Notes: generated by a model from the sequence alone, not told the origin. DNA of 64,000 nucleotides from Humibacter ginsenosidimutans (GCF_007859675.1 NZ_CP042305.1:2418001-2482000); one strand, 5' to 3'; counted from the first letter of the stretch, positions 8,722 through 18,577 are shown. Program-made: numbers and translations.

Positions 8722-8731
8722 GGGCGGCGGG

Positions 8732-10129
8732 TTAGTGGTGGAAGCCGACGCGGCGCGCGGGCGGCAGGGGCGCGCGGAGCGCGTCGAGCTCCTTGACGTG
8801 GGTACGGATGTCTTGCACGAGGCCGGCCGCGAGATCGCGCGAGAGTCCGTTGCGCACCACCACGCGCTGCACGGTGAGCGCGGTCAACGCCTCTGGCATG
8901 GGGTAGGCCGGCACGAGCCATCCACGGGTGCGCAGCTGCTGCGACAGGTCGTACAGCGTCCACTTGTCGGTGTAGCCCTCCTTGAGCTGCCACGCCATGA
9001 CCGGGATGTCCGAGCCGTCGGTCCACAGCTCGAACGGCTCGAGCCTCGCGATCTGATCGGCCAGGTACCGTGCCGTGTCGCGAGCCGCTCCCTGCACGCG
9101 CCGGTAACCCTCGAACCCGAGCTGCAGGAACAGGTAGTACTGCAGCAGAACCTGCGCCCCCGGCCGCGAGAAGTTGAGTCCGAACGTCGGCATGTCGCCG
9201 CCGAGATAGGAGACGCGGAAGACGAGGTCCTCCGGCAGGGCGGCCTCGTCGCGCCAGACCACCCAGCCGAGCCCCGGGTACACGAGTCCGTATTTGTGGC
9301 CCGACGTGTTGATCGACGCGACGCGATCCACCCGGAAATCCCACTCCAGTTCGGGCTGCAGGAACGGAGCCACCATGGCACCGGATGCCCCGTCGACGTG
9401 GATCGGAACGTCGAGTCCCGTCGTGGCCTGCAGGGCATCCAGAGCCTGTGCGATCTGCTTCACCGGCTCGTACATGCCCGTGTAGGTCACGCCCATGATC
9501 GCGACGACGCCGATGGTGTTCTCGTCGACGTACTTCTCGAGGTCGGTGCCGTCGAGCGTCTTGTGATCCATCGAGATGGGCACGAAGCGGGGTTCGACGT
9601 CCCAGTAGTTGCAGAACTTCTCCCAGCACACCTGCACGGCGGAGCTGAGCACGAGGTTGGGAATGCCGACCGGTTTGCCCGCGGCCTTGCGCGCGTTCTG
9701 CCAGCGGCGCTTCAGCGCGAGGCCCGCGAGCATGCACGCCTCCGACGAGCCGATCGTGGAAGTGCCGATCGCCTTCGCGGGGTGCGGGGCATGCCAGAGA
9801 TCGGCGAGCATCCGCCAGCAGCGCTGCTCGATGGCCGCGGTCTGCGGGTACTCGTCTTTGTCGACCATGTTCTTGTCGGCCGACTCGATGTAGAGGGCCT
9901 TCGCGCGGTCGTCCATCCACGTGCCGACGAACGTGGCGAGGTTGAGCCTGGCGTTGCCGTCGAGCATCGCCTCGTCGTGCACGATCTGATAGGCCGTGTC
10001 GGGCAGCGAGCCCTTCGACGGAAGGCGGAACCGCGGAAGCTCCGTCGCCTCGCCCGGCCTCGTGAACAGCGGATTGAGCGCGACAGTGTCGAGCTCTTCC
10101 GAATCGTGACCCTGCCTGAACCCGTTCAT
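8732..10129 (-). CDS. gadB: glutamate decarboxylase (PLP-dependent)
   Basis: This enzyme converts glutamate to GABA and CO2, consuming a proton; in many bacteria it aids acid survival. The 465-residue length equals E. coli GadB. Seen in order: PRFRLPSKGS, GTWMDDRAKAL, a GTSTIGSSEA PLP-phosphate segment, IHVDGASGAMVAPF with the PLP-contacting Asp, and SINTSGHKYGLVYPGLGWV with the Schiff-base Lys. GGAGG precedes the ATG. No GABA antiporter gene (gadC) lies beside it, unlike the enteric acid-resistance operon, so GABA may be metabolised or exported by something elsewhere. Confidence 0.96.
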   Translation of the reverse strand: MNGFRQGHDSEELDTVALNPLFTRPGEATELPRFRLPSKGSLPDTAYQIVHDEAMLDGNARLNLATFVGTWMDDRAKALYIESADKNMVDKDEYPQTAAIEQRCWRMLADLWHAPHPAKAIGTSTIGSSEACMLAGLALKRRWQNARKAAGKPVGIPNLVLSSAVQVCWEKFCNYWDVEPRFVPISMDHKTLDGTDLEKYVDENTIGVVAIMGVTYTGMYEPVKQIAQALDALQATTGLDVPIHVDGASGAMVAPFLQPELEWDFRVDRVASINTSGHKYGLVYPGLGWVVWRDEAALPEDLVFRVSYLGGDMPTFGLNFSRPGAQVLLQYYLFLQLGFEGYRRVQGAARDTARYLADQIARLEPFELWTDGSDIPVMAWQLKEGYTDKWTLYDLSQQLRTRGWLVPAYPMPEALTALTVQRVVVRNGLSRDLAAGLVQDIRTHVKELDALRAPLPPARRVGFHH

Positions 10130-10175
10130 GCGTTCCTCCACGGATGTTCGCACGTCGACGGTGAACCCGTACGGC

Positions 10176-11327
10176 TCACCCAGCGTACGGCGAGACGCCG
10201 ACACGCAGCATCTCGCTCGTGAGCGCGAAGTCGAGCGCCGCCGACGTCTCGTGCAGCGGGAACACGCGGCCGACCTGGGCTGCGAGCGGGAGCTCGCGCC
10301 AGGCATCCACAGCGAAGACGACCGCCCGCTCCAGCTGCTCGCCCGTGTAGTGATGCACCCCGCGCACGGTGAGCATGCGGGATGCCACGCGGCGCGGCTC
10401 GAGCGGCAGCTCGCCGTCGCTCACACTCGACCCCGCGATCACGACCACGCCGCCCGCGTCGACGGTGTCGACCAGCGCGCCGACGGACGACGTCGCTCCG
10501 GAGGTCTCGATCGCGATGCGCGCGCTGTCGCCACGGCGTCCCCTGCGATGCAGTACGGCACGCAGCGAGGAGGAACGTGCCGCGGCGTCGGGGTCGACGA
10601 CGGCATCGGCGCCGAAGGCGAGCGCGAGCTCCCTGCGCGACGACACGGGCTCGGTGACCACCACGTGCGCGCCCGCCCGCGTGGCAAGCGCTGTGACGGT
10701 GAGGCCGAGCATCCCTGCTCCGCCGACGACGATCACCTCGTCGTGCAGCGGAACGATCGCGGAGGCCGCGTCGAGCGCCGCCACCGCCGTCGCGCCCGCG
10801 CACGACAACGGGGCGAGCGCCTCGGCCGGAACCGACGCCGGCACCTGCACGGTCGCGGTGCCGGCCCGCACATGAACGTGGGTCGCGAATCCGCCGCTGA
10901 GTTCCCAGCCGCGGCGCATGCGCTCGTGCCCGTATCTCTGTGCCGTGAGACACAGTTGCGGAAGCCCTCTTCGGCACCTGATGCAGCGACCGCACGCCAC
11001 GGTCTGCGACCACACCACGCGGTCGCCGATCTGCAGCCGGGTGCCGTCGACGCTCTTGGCGCCGCGCGTCGTGTCGACGACCGTGCCCACGTGCTCGTGG
11101 CCGAGCACGAGCGGGGCGCTCGCGGCGCGGTCACCGCGAAGGGTGTGCAGATCGGAGCCGCACACCGTGGCGAGCTCGACCGCGATCAGCGCATCCCCCG
11201 GCGCCAGGCGCACTCCCGGAACCGCCACCGCCTCGTGCGCGTGTCCGACGCCCTGCCACACCATCGCCGTCGCAGAGGGAAAGGATGCCTGCCCGGCGGG
11301 CGCGGGCGACTCCAGAAGACGCGACAT
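10176..11327 (-). CDS. zinc-dependent alcohol dehydrogenase, phosphonate-catabolism type
   Basis: 383-residue medium-chain dehydrogenase. The N-terminal GroES-like domain has CGSDLHTLRGD and LGHEHVGTV (catalytic zinc ligands) and the structural-zinc cysteine cluster CGRCIRCRRGLPQLC. The Rossmann domain has VVGGAGMLGLTVTALA. It resembles the family annotated as phosphonate-catabolism-associated dehydrogenases (HpnZ-like), which travel with a phosphonatase-like HAD. Here exactly such a HAD gene lies 14 bases upstream. The reaction is unproven. I am sure of the MDR family and fairly confident of the phosphonate link. Confidence 0.82.
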   Translation of the reverse strand: MSRLLESPAPAGQASFPSATAMVWQGVGHAHEAVAVPGVRLAPGDALIAVELATVCGSDLHTLRGDRAASAPLVLGHEHVGTVVDTTRGAKSVDGTRLQIGDRVVWSQTVACGRCIRCRRGLPQLCLTAQRYGHERMRRGWELSGGFATHVHVRAGTATVQVPASVPAEALAPLSCAGATAVAALDAASAIVPLHDEVIVVGGAGMLGLTVTALATRAGAHVVVTEPVSSRRELALAFGADAVVDPDAAARSSSLRAVLHRRGRRGDSARIAIETSGATSSVGALVDTVDAGGVVVIAGSSVSDGELPLEPRRVASRMLTVRGVHHYTGEQLERAVVFAVDAWRELPLAAQVGRVFPLHETSAALDFALTSEMLRVGVSPYAG

Positions 11328-11341
11328 GCGTGACTCGCGCC

Positions 11342-12163
11342 TCAGCCGAAGTAGATGGTGTGATCGGCGGGGTCGGCGTCGAGTCCGAGCAGCATCGGGA
11401 GATCGGCGATGCCGTCGATGACGGCATCCGCTCCGGCGAGCGTCAGCGCGCGCTCGTCGTGCGCGCCCGTGAGCACCCCCACCGTCACGCCGGCGCCCGC
11501 GGCCGGGCCGCTCGCGATGTCGGAGACGCTGTCGCCCACCACGATCATCCCGTCCACCGAGGTCGCACCGGTGCGCAGCAGGGCGGTCAGCGCGAGGTCG
11601 GGGTATGGACGTCCGCGGCGCACGTCGTCGGAGCAGAGCACGACGTCGACGAGGTCGTGCCAGCCCAGGGCGTCCAGGATGCCGTTCGTCGTCGTTCGGC
11701 TCAGCCCGGTCGTCAGCGCCACGTGCACGCCGTTGGCGCGCAGTCGTTCGATGGCCGTCTGCGCCCCCGGAATGGCTTCGACCCCTTCGCGGTCGGCCAG
11801 CTCGGCGAACGCCCTCTCGAACTCGGCGGAGGCACGTGCCGCCTGGTCGTCGTCGTCGGCCAATTCGAGGAAGATCTCGCGGCGTCCTCGGCCGCTGTTG
11901 TCGCGCAGGTGCACGAGCGCACTCACGCGCTCGCGCGCACCGACGGCGATGCCCGCCCTGTCGAGGGCACGCGCGCACGCGCGCTCGACGAGTCCGTCGT
12001 CGACGACCGTCGTTCCGGCGAGCGCCAGCACCACCAGCTCGACCTCGATCTCGTCCACCTCGTCGGTGTCGTCCGGCCCGCCGTCCGGCAGGTAGTCGGT
12101 GTCGCGGTAGGCGTACCGGTCGGCGTCGGCGACGGTCGAGACGATGACGTCGTGCGTGCTCAT
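11342..12163 (-). CDS. phosphonatase-like HAD hydrolase lacking the Asp nucleophile
   Basis: 273 residues. The fold and partner match the phosphonatase-like hydrolases found with HpnZ-like dehydrogenases: AGTTV near residue 52, a helical cap, [11 protein letters not shown] (motif II), [10 protein letters not shown] (motif III) and [12 protein letters not shown] (motif IV). Motif I normally reads L-D-M-A-G-T-T, but here it is L-A-L-A-G-T-T: the nucleophilic Asp is Ala (codon GCG). There is also an acidic extension of about 40 residues before motif I. The protein may be inactive as a phosphatase, regulatory, or diverged. The start ATG has GGAGGGAG upstream. It heads the two-gene operon with the dehydrogenase. 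Confidence 0.82.
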   Translation of the reverse strand: MSTHDVIVSTVADADRYAYRDTDYLPDGGPDDTDEVDEIEVELVVLALAGTTVVDDGLVERACARALDRAGIAVGARERVSALVHLRDNSGRGRREIFLELADDDDQAARASAEFERAFAELADREGVEAIPGAQTAIERLRANGVHVALTTGLSRTTTNGILDALGWHDLVDVVLCSDDVRRGRPYPDLALTALLRTGATSVDGMIVVGDSVSDIASGPAAGAGVTVGVLTGAHDERALTLAGADAVIDGIADLPMLLGLDADPADHTIYFG

Positions 12164-12310
12164 GGCGCTCCCTCCGGCGACGAGGGTCACGGATGCTCCG
12201 AGCCCCGTCAGCGACGCTAGGCAGCGGTGCACAACTCACCCAGAGCACCCGGTGGCCGGGAGGTGAACGGATGCCCATGATTGCGAAACCGACCACGGAC
12301 GCTCCGCGCA

Positions 12311-12466
12311 GATCGCCGCCGGTGCTCGCGCTGCGCGCTCGACCGGCTCCATCGGCTCGGCACAGCGAGCAAGCTCGCTCTGCTCTCGGATCGGCGCCGG
12401 TGCTCGCGCTGCGCGCTCGACCGGCTCCATCGGCTCGGCACAGCGAGCAAGCTCGCTCTGCTCTCG
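12311..12466. repeat. tandem duplication of a 78-bp unit upstream of purS
   Basis: Two adjacent 78-base copies (12311-12388 and 12389-12466) differ at one base near their starts (GATCGCCGCC versus GATCGGCGCC). Each contains a short hairpin, AGCGAGC-AA-GCTCGCT. The rest of the 357-base spacer 12164-12520 holds only the promoters of the divergent HAD and purS genes. Confidence 0.95.
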
Positions 12467-12479
12467 CCTCAGTCGCCGG

Positions 12480-12485
12480 TAGAAT
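12480..12485 (+). promoter_or_regulatory. -10 box of the purS-purQ operon
   Basis: TAGAAT just after the tandem repeat. It would give a leader of roughly 30 bases containing the AAGGGAG ribosome binding site, so this purine operon is not leaderless, unlike purD and purC. Confidence 0.45.
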
Positions 12486-12520
12486 CGGGGCATCCACACC
12501 GATCCGTCAAGGGAGTCCCT

Positions 12521-12778
12521 GTGCCCACCATCGTTGTCGACGTCATGCCGAAGGCGGAGCTTCTCGACCCGCAGGGCAAGGCCATCGCCGCAGCCCTGGC
12601 CCGTACCGGGCGGGGCACGTTCGACGTGCGCATGGGCAAGAGGTTCGAGCTGACGACAGAGGGGCCGGTGAGCGACGAGCTGCTGGCCTCGGTGCGCGAG
12701 ATCGCCGCCGACGTGCTCTCCAACGGCGTGATCGAAGACGTCGTGGCCGTCACCGTGGTCGAGAACGGGGTCGCCTGA
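12521..12778 (+). CDS. purS: phosphoribosylformylglycinamidine synthase subunit PurS
   Basis: 85-residue structural subunit that holds PurQ and small-type PurL together in the FGAM synthetase complex and helps channel ammonia. The sequence [20 protein letters not shown] followed by RVGK-like VRMGKRFEL is the PurS signature. The GTG start at 12521 has AAGGGAG 7 bases upstream. The stop codon overlaps the purQ start (ATGA), so the two subunits are translationally coupled. The third subunit gene, purL, lies 2.5 kb downstream. Confidence 0.95.
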   Translation: MPTIVVDVMPKAELLDPQGKAIAAALARTGRGTFDVRMGKRFELTTEGPVSDELLASVREIAADVLSNGVIEDVVAVTVVENGVA

Positions 12779-13473
12779 TGCGCATCGGCGTCATCACCTT
12801 TCCCGGCTCGCTCGACGACCGCGACGCCCGCCGCGCCGTGCGCGCAGCCGGCGCCGAGGATGTCGCGCTCTGGCACGGCGACCACGACCTGGCCGGCGTC
12901 GACGCACTCGTGCTGCCTGGCGGGTTCAGCTACGGCGACTACCTGCGGTGCGGCGCCATCGCCAGCCTCTCGCCGATCATGAGCGAGGTCGTCGACGCCG
13001 CGAACAACGGGATGCCCGTGCTCGGCATCTGCAACGGCTTCCAGATGCTCACCGAGGCCGGCCTGCTGCCCGGCGGCCTGATCCGCAACGACCATGGCGC
13101 GTTCATCCGCCGCGACCAGCGCCTGCGCGTGGAGAACACGGGCACCGCGTGGACGAACGGGTTCGAGGCGGAGCAGGAGATCGTCATCCCGCTCAAGAAC
13201 GGCGAGGGCGAGTACGTGGCCTCCGCCGAGACGATCGAGCGGCTCGAGGGCGAAGGGCGCGTCGTGTTCCGGTACGTCGCCGTCAACCCGAACGGCTCGA
13301 TCAACGACATCGCCGGCGTCACCAACGAGCGCGGCAACGTCGTCGGCCTGATGCCGCACCCCGAGCACGCCACCGAGCCGGGCTTCGGACCGGACACGAC
13401 CGCTGCCATGCGCTCCGGCGTCGACGGGCTCACATTCTTCACGTCGGCGATCGCCGCTCTGCAGGCGGCCTGA
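12778..13473 (+). CDS. purQ: phosphoribosylformylglycinamidine synthase, glutaminase subunit
   Basis: 231-residue class I glutamine amidotransferase that supplies ammonia to PurL. The nucleophile Cys85 lies in GICNGFQML, the oxyanion strand in [12 protein letters not shown], and the His-Glu pair in LMPHPEHA near residue 197. Length and order match stand-alone PurQ. The ATG overlaps the purS stop by four bases. Confidence 0.97.
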   Translation: MRIGVITFPGSLDDRDARRAVRAAGAEDVALWHGDHDLAGVDALVLPGGFSYGDYLRCGAIASLSPIMSEVVDAANNGMPVLGICNGFQMLTEAGLLPGGLIRNDHGAFIRRDQRLRVENTGTAWTNGFEAEQEIVIPLKNGEGEYVASAETIERLEGEGRVVFRYVAVNPNGSINDIAGVTNERGNVVGLMPHPEHATEPGFGPDTTAAMRSGVDGLTFFTSAIAALQAA

Positions 13474-13532
13474 GCCCGCGCATCCATTCGGCCTGCCGAG
13501 CGGCACGCTCCGCTGGCCCTGCTGCGACCGTA

Positions 13533-13589
13533 TTCAGGACATACGGCGACTCATCGACATAGTGTCCTCGAGTCGGCATATGTCCTGAA
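13533..13589. repeat. palindromic intergenic repeat, family P1 copy 3
   Basis: Arms TTCAGGACATA (13533-13543) and TATGTCCTGAA (13579-13589) are perfectly inverted. The centre GACATAGTGTCCTCGAGTC parallels that of copy 2. It lies between purQ and a membrane-protein gene. Confidence 0.8.
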
Positions 13590-13669
13590 AACGGCACGGA
13601 ATACGTCGGCGGAAGCGCTGTCGCGGAAGCTCCGGGAGAAACAGCGCAGGCAGAGAGGAGGTGGCGAGC

Positions 13670-14179
13670 ATGAACGCCCTGCTGCAACGGTTCGAACCGC
13701 TGTTCCGCCGACTCGATCGACTCGCCGGCGGACGGCAGTCGCAGGTGCGCATCGACGATGAGCTGCTGAGTCACCCTCGCACGAGGCGTGCATTCGTCGC
13801 CATCACCTGGTTGCTCGTGCTGGAGTTCGCGATCGGCATCGCGGCGGTCGTCGTCGCGCTCGTGCTGGCGACGCAGGGCATCCCTGTCGAGTGGTCGGTG
13901 TGGATGCGCACGGTCGTCGTGCTGGGCATGACCGCGACGCTGTTCTATTTCGCGTGGCGGGCGTCCCTCGGCTACTACTGGGGCTATTCGCGGCTGCGGC
14001 TGTTCAGCAAGATCTTTCCGGTGATCACACTGGTGCTCGCGGCCATTCCCGGGCTGTACCCGCTGTGGATGGTGACGGAGCAGATCGTGTTCAGCCTGAT
14101 CCTCATCGGGGTCGCCGACTACCTCGACTCCGATCACATGCGCTCGGTGTTCCCCCGGCCGGGACGTGCCGCCTCGTAG
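13670..14179 (+). CDS. four-helix integral membrane protein of unknown function
   Basis: 169 residues: a soluble N-terminus of about 40 residues, then four hydrophobic segments (near residues 43-65, 77-96, 114-132 and 134-150). No catalytic motif was seen and the family was not recognised. The ATG at 13670 has GAGAGGAGG 8 bases upstream. The GTG at 13661 overlaps that binding site and is unlikely. It may form a loose group with the next small coiled-coil gene. Confidence 0.7.
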   Translation: MNALLQRFEPLFRRLDRLAGGRQSQVRIDDELLSHPRTRRAFVAITWLLVLEFAIGIAAVVVALVLATQGIPVEWSVWMRTVVVLGMTATLFYFAWRASLGYYWGYSRLRLFSKIFPVITLVLAAIPGLYPLWMVTEQIVFSLILIGVADYLDSDHMRSVFPRPGRAAS

Positions 14180-14182
14180 GCG

Positions 14183-14203
14183 ACGCTCCCTCCACAGGAG
14201 CGT
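14183..14203. terminator. possible short hairpin terminator
   Basis: ACGCTCC (14183-14189) and GGAGCGT (14197-14203) form a 7-base stem with a 7-base loop just after the stop at 14179. There is no T-run, so the call is weak. Confidence 0.3.
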
Positions 14204-14301
14204 GCTGCGCGGCGCTCTCCGCAGACGGCGGGATGTCCGTCGGCTGTCATCCCGGCACCGTGGACGCTGGTGCGGGTGGAGTGGACAATGGAGGTGTGGT
14301 C

Positions 14302-14538
14302 GTGACCGAGGCACAGACGTGGACGATGATCGGCGTGTTCAGCGCCGGGTTCCTCGGCATGCTCACGATCGTGTCGACGCTGTTCGTGCACGTCGTTCGC
14401 AGCGAGGTGCGGCGGTTGGACGAGAAGTTCCTCGGCGTGGGCGGCCGGTTCGACACGATCGACCGTCGGCTCGACGCGATGGACCGCGACGTTCAGGCAC
14501 TCATACGTCACACGTTCGGCATCGACCGCGACGAGTGA
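14302..14538 (+). CDS. small single-helix protein with C-terminal coiled coil
   Basis: 78 residues: one transmembrane helix (about residues 8-30) followed by a charged heptad-like helix (RFDTIDRRLDAMDRDVQAL). The architecture resembles small membrane-tethered coiled-coil proteins seen widely in actinobacteria; function unknown. The start is GTG at 14302 with GGAGG 7 bases upstream. Confidence 0.65.
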   Translation: MTEAQTWTMIGVFSAGFLGMLTIVSTLFVHVVRSEVRRLDEKFLGVGGRFDTIDRRLDAMDRDVQALIRHTFGIDRDE

Positions 14539-14601
14539 CGCCGGCCGCCGACGGCGTGCAGATGCCGTGCGCGGGCATCCGACGCGCCGCGAGGACGCGA
14601 C

Positions 14602-15048
14602 TCAGCTGGTCGTGCCGTAGACCGACGCGGCCCCGACCGCCCAGAAGGCGAGCGACAGCCAGAGCACGAGCAGGATGATCCAGCCGACCAGCATCACGGC
14701 GCCGAGGATCAGTCCGGTGATCGACATGCCCTTGGCCGTCGGCTCGCGTCGGATGCCGACGATGCCGAAGATCACCGCGCCGATCGGCACGAGGAACGTG
14801 AACCCGAAGAGCACCGACGCGATGCCGAGCACCAGCGATGTGATGCTGAAGCCCTTCGGCTGGGGCTGGTACGACGTGTAGACGACGGTCTGCTGGTAGA
14901 CCGGCTGCCCATACTGCTGTTGGTAGCCCGGCTGCTGATACGGGGACTGCTGCGGGTAACCCGGCTGCTGATACCCGGGCTGCTGCGGATAGCCGGGCTG
15001 CGCAGGAGGCTGCTGCTGCGAGCCGTACTGCGGTGTCTGATCGCTCAT
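14602..15048 (-). CDS. DUF4190 domain membrane protein with Pro/Gln/Tyr-rich tail
   Basis: 148 residues. The first 65 or so are a low-complexity chain of PGYQQ-like repeats, and then two or three helices carry [18 protein letters not shown] and [14 protein letters not shown], the repeated half-motif of DUF4190. Such proteins are common in actinobacterial envelopes, without a settled function. The ATG at 15048 starts the repeat region. Divergent from purL. Confidence 0.82.
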   Translation of the reverse strand: MSDQTPQYGSQQQPPAQPGYPQQPGYQQPGYPQQSPYQQPGYQQQYGQPVYQQTVVYTSYQPQPKGFSITSLVLGIASVLFGFTFLVPIGAVIFGIVGIRREPTAKGMSITGLILGAVMLVGWIILLVLWLSLAFWAVGAASVYGTTS

Positions 15049-15298
15049 GGGGCGCTCCGTCTCGGTGGCGGCGTGCGCCCGACAGGCGACACGACCTGGT
15101 TCAAGGGTATCGAGACGCGTCGCGCACACGCCAGGCCGAGCCGTCGTTCCGACCTGCAGCACGGCTGCGCACGCACGCGTCGGCGACCAGAGAACGGCCC
15201 GAGATGCCCGGGTAGACTTTGACGAGTTCGGCGCCCCACGCACCGCTACGGTCGACGGGCGGCACGAACCAACGTCACAAGCCAAGGAGTCCCGCCGC

Positions 15299-17722
15299 GT
15301 GACCGAGCCCACGGCATCCGCACAGCCCGTTTCGTCCGAGTCTCCGATCGCGACGGAGCAGAACCTCGACACCGTGGACAACGCCGCGGCGACGCCCGAC
15401 AAGGAGCAGCCGTACGCGGCGCTCGGTCTGAAGCCCGACGAGTACGCGCGCATCCGCGAGATCCTCGGCCGCCGGCCCACGAGTGGCGAGCTCGCCATGT
15501 ACTCGGTGATGTGGAGCGAGCACTGCTCCTACAAGAGCTCCAAGAAGTACCTTCGGCAGTTCGGGCAGAAGGTCACGCCCGAGATGAAGAAGAACCTCAT
15601 GGTCGGCATCGGTGAGAACGCCGGTGTGGTGGATGTCGGCGAGGGCTGGGCGGTGACCTTCAAGGTCGAGTCGCACAACCACCCCAGCTACATCGAGCCG
15701 TTCCAGGGCGCGGCGACCGGTGTCGGCGGCATCGTGCGCGACATCATCTCGATGGGCGCACGCCCGGTGGCCGTGATGGACCAGCTGCGCTTCGGCAAGA
15801 TCGACGAGGCCGACACGGCGCGCGTGGTGCACGGCGTGGTCGGCGGCATCTCGTTCTACGGCAACTGCCTGGGCCTGCCGAACATCGGCGGCGAGACCTA
15901 CTTCGACCCGGTGTACCAGGGCAACCCGCTCGTCAACGCGCTCTCGGTGGGCGTGCTGCGGCATGAAGACCTGCATCTGGCGAACGCGTCGGGCGTGGGC
16001 AACAAGGTCGTGCTCTTCGGGGCTCGCACCGGCGGCGACGGCATCGGCGGGGCATCCATTCTGGCCTCCGACACCTTCGCCGACGGCGGGCCGACCAAGC
16101 GGCCCGCCGTGCAGGTGGGCGACCCGTTCGCCGAGAAGGTGCTCATCGAGTGCTGCCTCGAGCTGTTCGAGAAGAAGCTGGTGGAGGGCATCCAAGACCT
16201 GGGCGCCGCCGGCATCTCCTGTGCGACCAGCGAGCTCGCCTCCAATGGGGACGGCGGCATGTTCGTGGAGCTCGACAACGTGCTGCTGCGCGATCCGACG
16301 CTCACGGCGGAGGAGATCCTCATGTCGGAGTCGCAGGAGCGCATGATGGCGGTCGTCACGCCCGACAAGCTCGACGCCTTCCTCGCCGTGACGGCCAAGT
16401 GGGATGTCGAGACCAGCGTGCTCGGCGAGGTCACCGACACCGGCCGCCTCATCATCAACTGGCACGGCGAGAAGATCGTCGACGTCGACCCGCGCACCGT
16501 CGCGGTCGACGGGCCGGTGTACGACCGTCCCGTCGCGTACCCCGCGTGGATCGACGCACTGCAGGCGGACTCGGCGGTCGTGCTCGCGCGACCGGAGGCA
16601 TCCACCGACGAAGGTCGCGCGCAGCTGCGCGACCAGTTCCTCGCGCTCGTCGGCTCGCCCAACCTCGCCGACAAGAGCTGGATCACCAACCAGTACGACT
16701 ACTACGTGGGCGGCAACACGGCCCTGGCCTTCCCTGACGACGGCGGGATGATCCGCGTCGACGAGCACAGCGGCCTCGGTTTCGCCATCGCCACCGACGC
16801 CAACGGACGCTACGGCCAGCTCGACCCGAAGCAGGCCGCGCGCCTCGCCCTCGCAGAGGCGTACCGCAACGTCGCCGTCACCGGTGCCGTGCCCGCCGCC
16901 GTCACCGACTGCCTCAACTTCGGCTCTCCGGAGAACCCCGAGGTGATGTGGCAGTTCAGCCAGGCCATCGAGGGCCTGTCGGATGCCTGCCTCGAGCTGG
17001 GCGTTCCCGTCACCGGCGGCAACGTGTCGTTCTACAACCAGACCGGCGACGTGCCCATCTTCCCGACCACCGTCGCGGGCGTGCTCGGCGTGATCGACGA
17101 TGTCGCACGTCGCATCCCCTCCGGCTGGCAGGACGCGGGCGACAACATCTACCTGCTCGGCGTGACGCGCGAGGAGCTCGACGGCTCCGCATGGGCCGGC
17201 ACCGTGCACGGCCACCTCGGCGGACGCCCGCCGGCGGTCGACCTCGACGGCGAGAAGCGGCTGGCCGAGCTCATCCAGGCCGGATCCATGGAGAGCCTCA
17301 TCGCCTCCGCCCACGACCTCTCCGACGGGGGCCTCGCGCAGGCCCTGGCCGAGAGCGTTCTGCGCTTCGGCGTCGGTGCCCGGGTGTGGCTCACCGAGAT
17401 CGTGGAGCGCGATGGCGTGGATGCCGCGACCGCGCTGTTCTCCGAGTCGACCGGCCGCGTGATCGTGTCGGTTCCCCGCGAAGACGACGTGAAGTTCCGC
17501 GGTCTGTGCGAGGGTCGCGACTACCCGGTGCTGCGCATCGGCGTGACCGACGCGGTCGTGGGCGAACAGCCCGTGCTCGAGGTGCAGGACATCTTCACCG
17601 TCGGCCTCGAGGAGCTGCGCGCGACGCACCAGGCCACGCTGGCCGAGCACTTCGGCCCGGTCGTCGGACAGTCGTCCGCGCAGGAGTACTACACGCCGGG
17701 CGAAGAGACGTACCGCGGCTGA
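15299..17722 (+). CDS. purL: phosphoribosylformylglycinamidine synthase, large catalytic subunit
   Basis: 807 residues, the small-type PurL that needs PurS and PurQ. It converts FGAR to FGAM with ATP. Seen: [14 protein letters not shown], the ATP/Mg segment [39 protein letters not shown] and a second half-repeat ending at HDLSDGGL. The GTG at 15299 has AAGGAG upstream, which puts about 50 poorly conserved residues before the conserved region. It is encoded apart from purS-purQ, and both must be made for a working complex. Confidence 0.97.
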   Translation: MTEPTASAQPVSSESPIATEQNLDTVDNAAATPDKEQPYAALGLKPDEYARIREILGRRPTSGELAMYSVMWSEHCSYKSSKKYLRQFGQKVTPEMKKNLMVGIGENAGVVDVGEGWAVTFKVESHNHPSYIEPFQGAATGVGGIVRDIISMGARPVAVMDQLRFGKIDEADTARVVHGVVGGISFYGNCLGLPNIGGETYFDPVYQGNPLVNALSVGVLRHEDLHLANASGVGNKVVLFGARTGGDGIGGASILASDTFADGGPTKRPAVQVGDPFAEKVLIECCLELFEKKLVEGIQDLGAAGISCATSELASNGDGGMFVELDNVLLRDPTLTAEEILMSESQERMMAVVTPDKLDAFLAVTAKWDVETSVLGEVTDTGRLIINWHGEKIVDVDPRTVAVDGPVYDRPVAYPAWIDALQADSAVVLARPEASTDEGRAQLRDQFLALVGSPNLADKSWITNQYDYYVGGNTALAFPDDGGMIRVDEHSGLGFAIATDANGRYGQLDPKQAARLALAEAYRNVAVTGAVPAAVTDCLNFGSPENPEVMWQFSQAIEGLSDACLELGVPVTGGNVSFYNQTGDVPIFPTTVAGVLGVIDDVARRIPSGWQDAGDNIYLLGVTREELDGSAWAGTVHGHLGGRPPAVDLDGEKRLAELIQAGSMESLIASAHDLSDGGLAQALAESVLRFGVGARVWLTEIVERDGVDAATALFSESTGRVIVSVPREDDVKFRGLCEGRDYPVLRIGVTDAVVGEQPVLEVQDIFTVGLEELRATHQATLAEHFGPVVGQSSAQEYYTPGEETYRG

Positions 17723-17842
17723 GCGGCGAGCCGAATGAGCCGGCGCGACCTGCCACGGGCAGCGACCCGGGCGAGCGTTCTGACGACCGCAGACCGCGAC
17801 AAATCGTGCACTAGGCTGTGCCTCTGAGCACGCGGGAGGACC

Positions 17843-18577
17843 ATGTCGCAGACGATTCAGCGCGCGACCGAGCTCATCGAGTTCATCGCGGAGGCACCGC
17901 GCACGCTGGCTGACTGCGCAGCCCGATTCGACTCGCACCGCTCGACGGTCTTCCGACAGCTGCAGACGCTCCAGCAGGCCGGCTTCTTGCTGCACGGCTC
18001 CGACTCGCGCTACACGATCGGCCCGCGCATCATCTCGATCGCCCACGAGGCGCTCGACCACATCGACCTGCGGCGCGTCGCGCACGACGAGCTGCGCGCG
18101 CTGCACTCGCGCGTCGGCAACACCATCCATCTCGCTCAACTGCTGGAAGACAGCATCGTGTACATCGACAAGGTCGAGGACACCAACGGCGTGCGCATGT
18201 ACTCGCGCATCGGCAAGCCCGTGCTGCCGCACTGCACCGGCGTGGGAAAGGTCATCCTCTCGCGGCTGCCCGTGCAGCGCCGCGACGAGGTACTCGCCGG
18301 CACCGACTGGAGCAGGCACACGCCGAGCACGCTCACGAGCCGGGCGGCGCTGGACAGTCAGCTCGAGGTGATCGCCGAGCGCGGCTGGGGCGTCGACGAC
18401 GGCGAGTTCGAAGACTTCATGAACTGCATCGCCGCGCCCGTCTCCAACTCAACGGGAGACATCCTCGGAGCCATCTCGATCAGCTCGATCCGGGTCGTCA
18501 ACGACCTCGACGCGCTGACCGCACACGTCGACGAACTGCTGGAGACCGCCGCGCGCATCTCGCGTCAGCTCGGCTGA
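17843..18577 (+). CDS. IclR family transcriptional regulator
   Basis: 244 residues: an N-terminal winged helix (about 1-60; RFDSHRSTVFRQLQTLQQAGFL) and a C-terminal effector-binding IclR domain with HCTGVGKVILSRL and DGEFEDFMNCIAAPV. It has a proper ribosome binding site (GGGAGGA). These regulators often control carbon catabolism. The next gene, an MFS pump on the opposite strand, ends inside its last codons (13-base overlap of the 3' ends). The target and effector cannot be read from context. Confidence 0.92.
   Translation: MSQTIQRATELIEFIAEAPRTLADCAARFDSHRSTVFRQLQTLQQAGFLLHGSDSRYTIGPRIISIAHEALDHIDLRRVAHDELRALHSRVGNTIHLAQLLEDSIVYIDKVEDTNGVRMYSRIGKPVLPHCTGVGKVILSRLPVQRRDEVLAGTDWSRHTPSTLTSRAALDSQLEVIAERGWGVDDGEFEDFMNCIAAPVSNSTGDILGAISISSIRVVNDLDALTAHVDELLETAARISRQLG

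Noticed and set aside
12311..12466. CRISPR-like repeat
   Set aside because: Only two adjacent 78-base copies, no spacers between them and no cas genes in the window.
15275..18319. A 1014-codon open frame on the minus strand opposite purL
   Set aside because: It is the antisense shadow of purL and of the IclR gene. High GC content keeps such frames open, and it shows no known motif.
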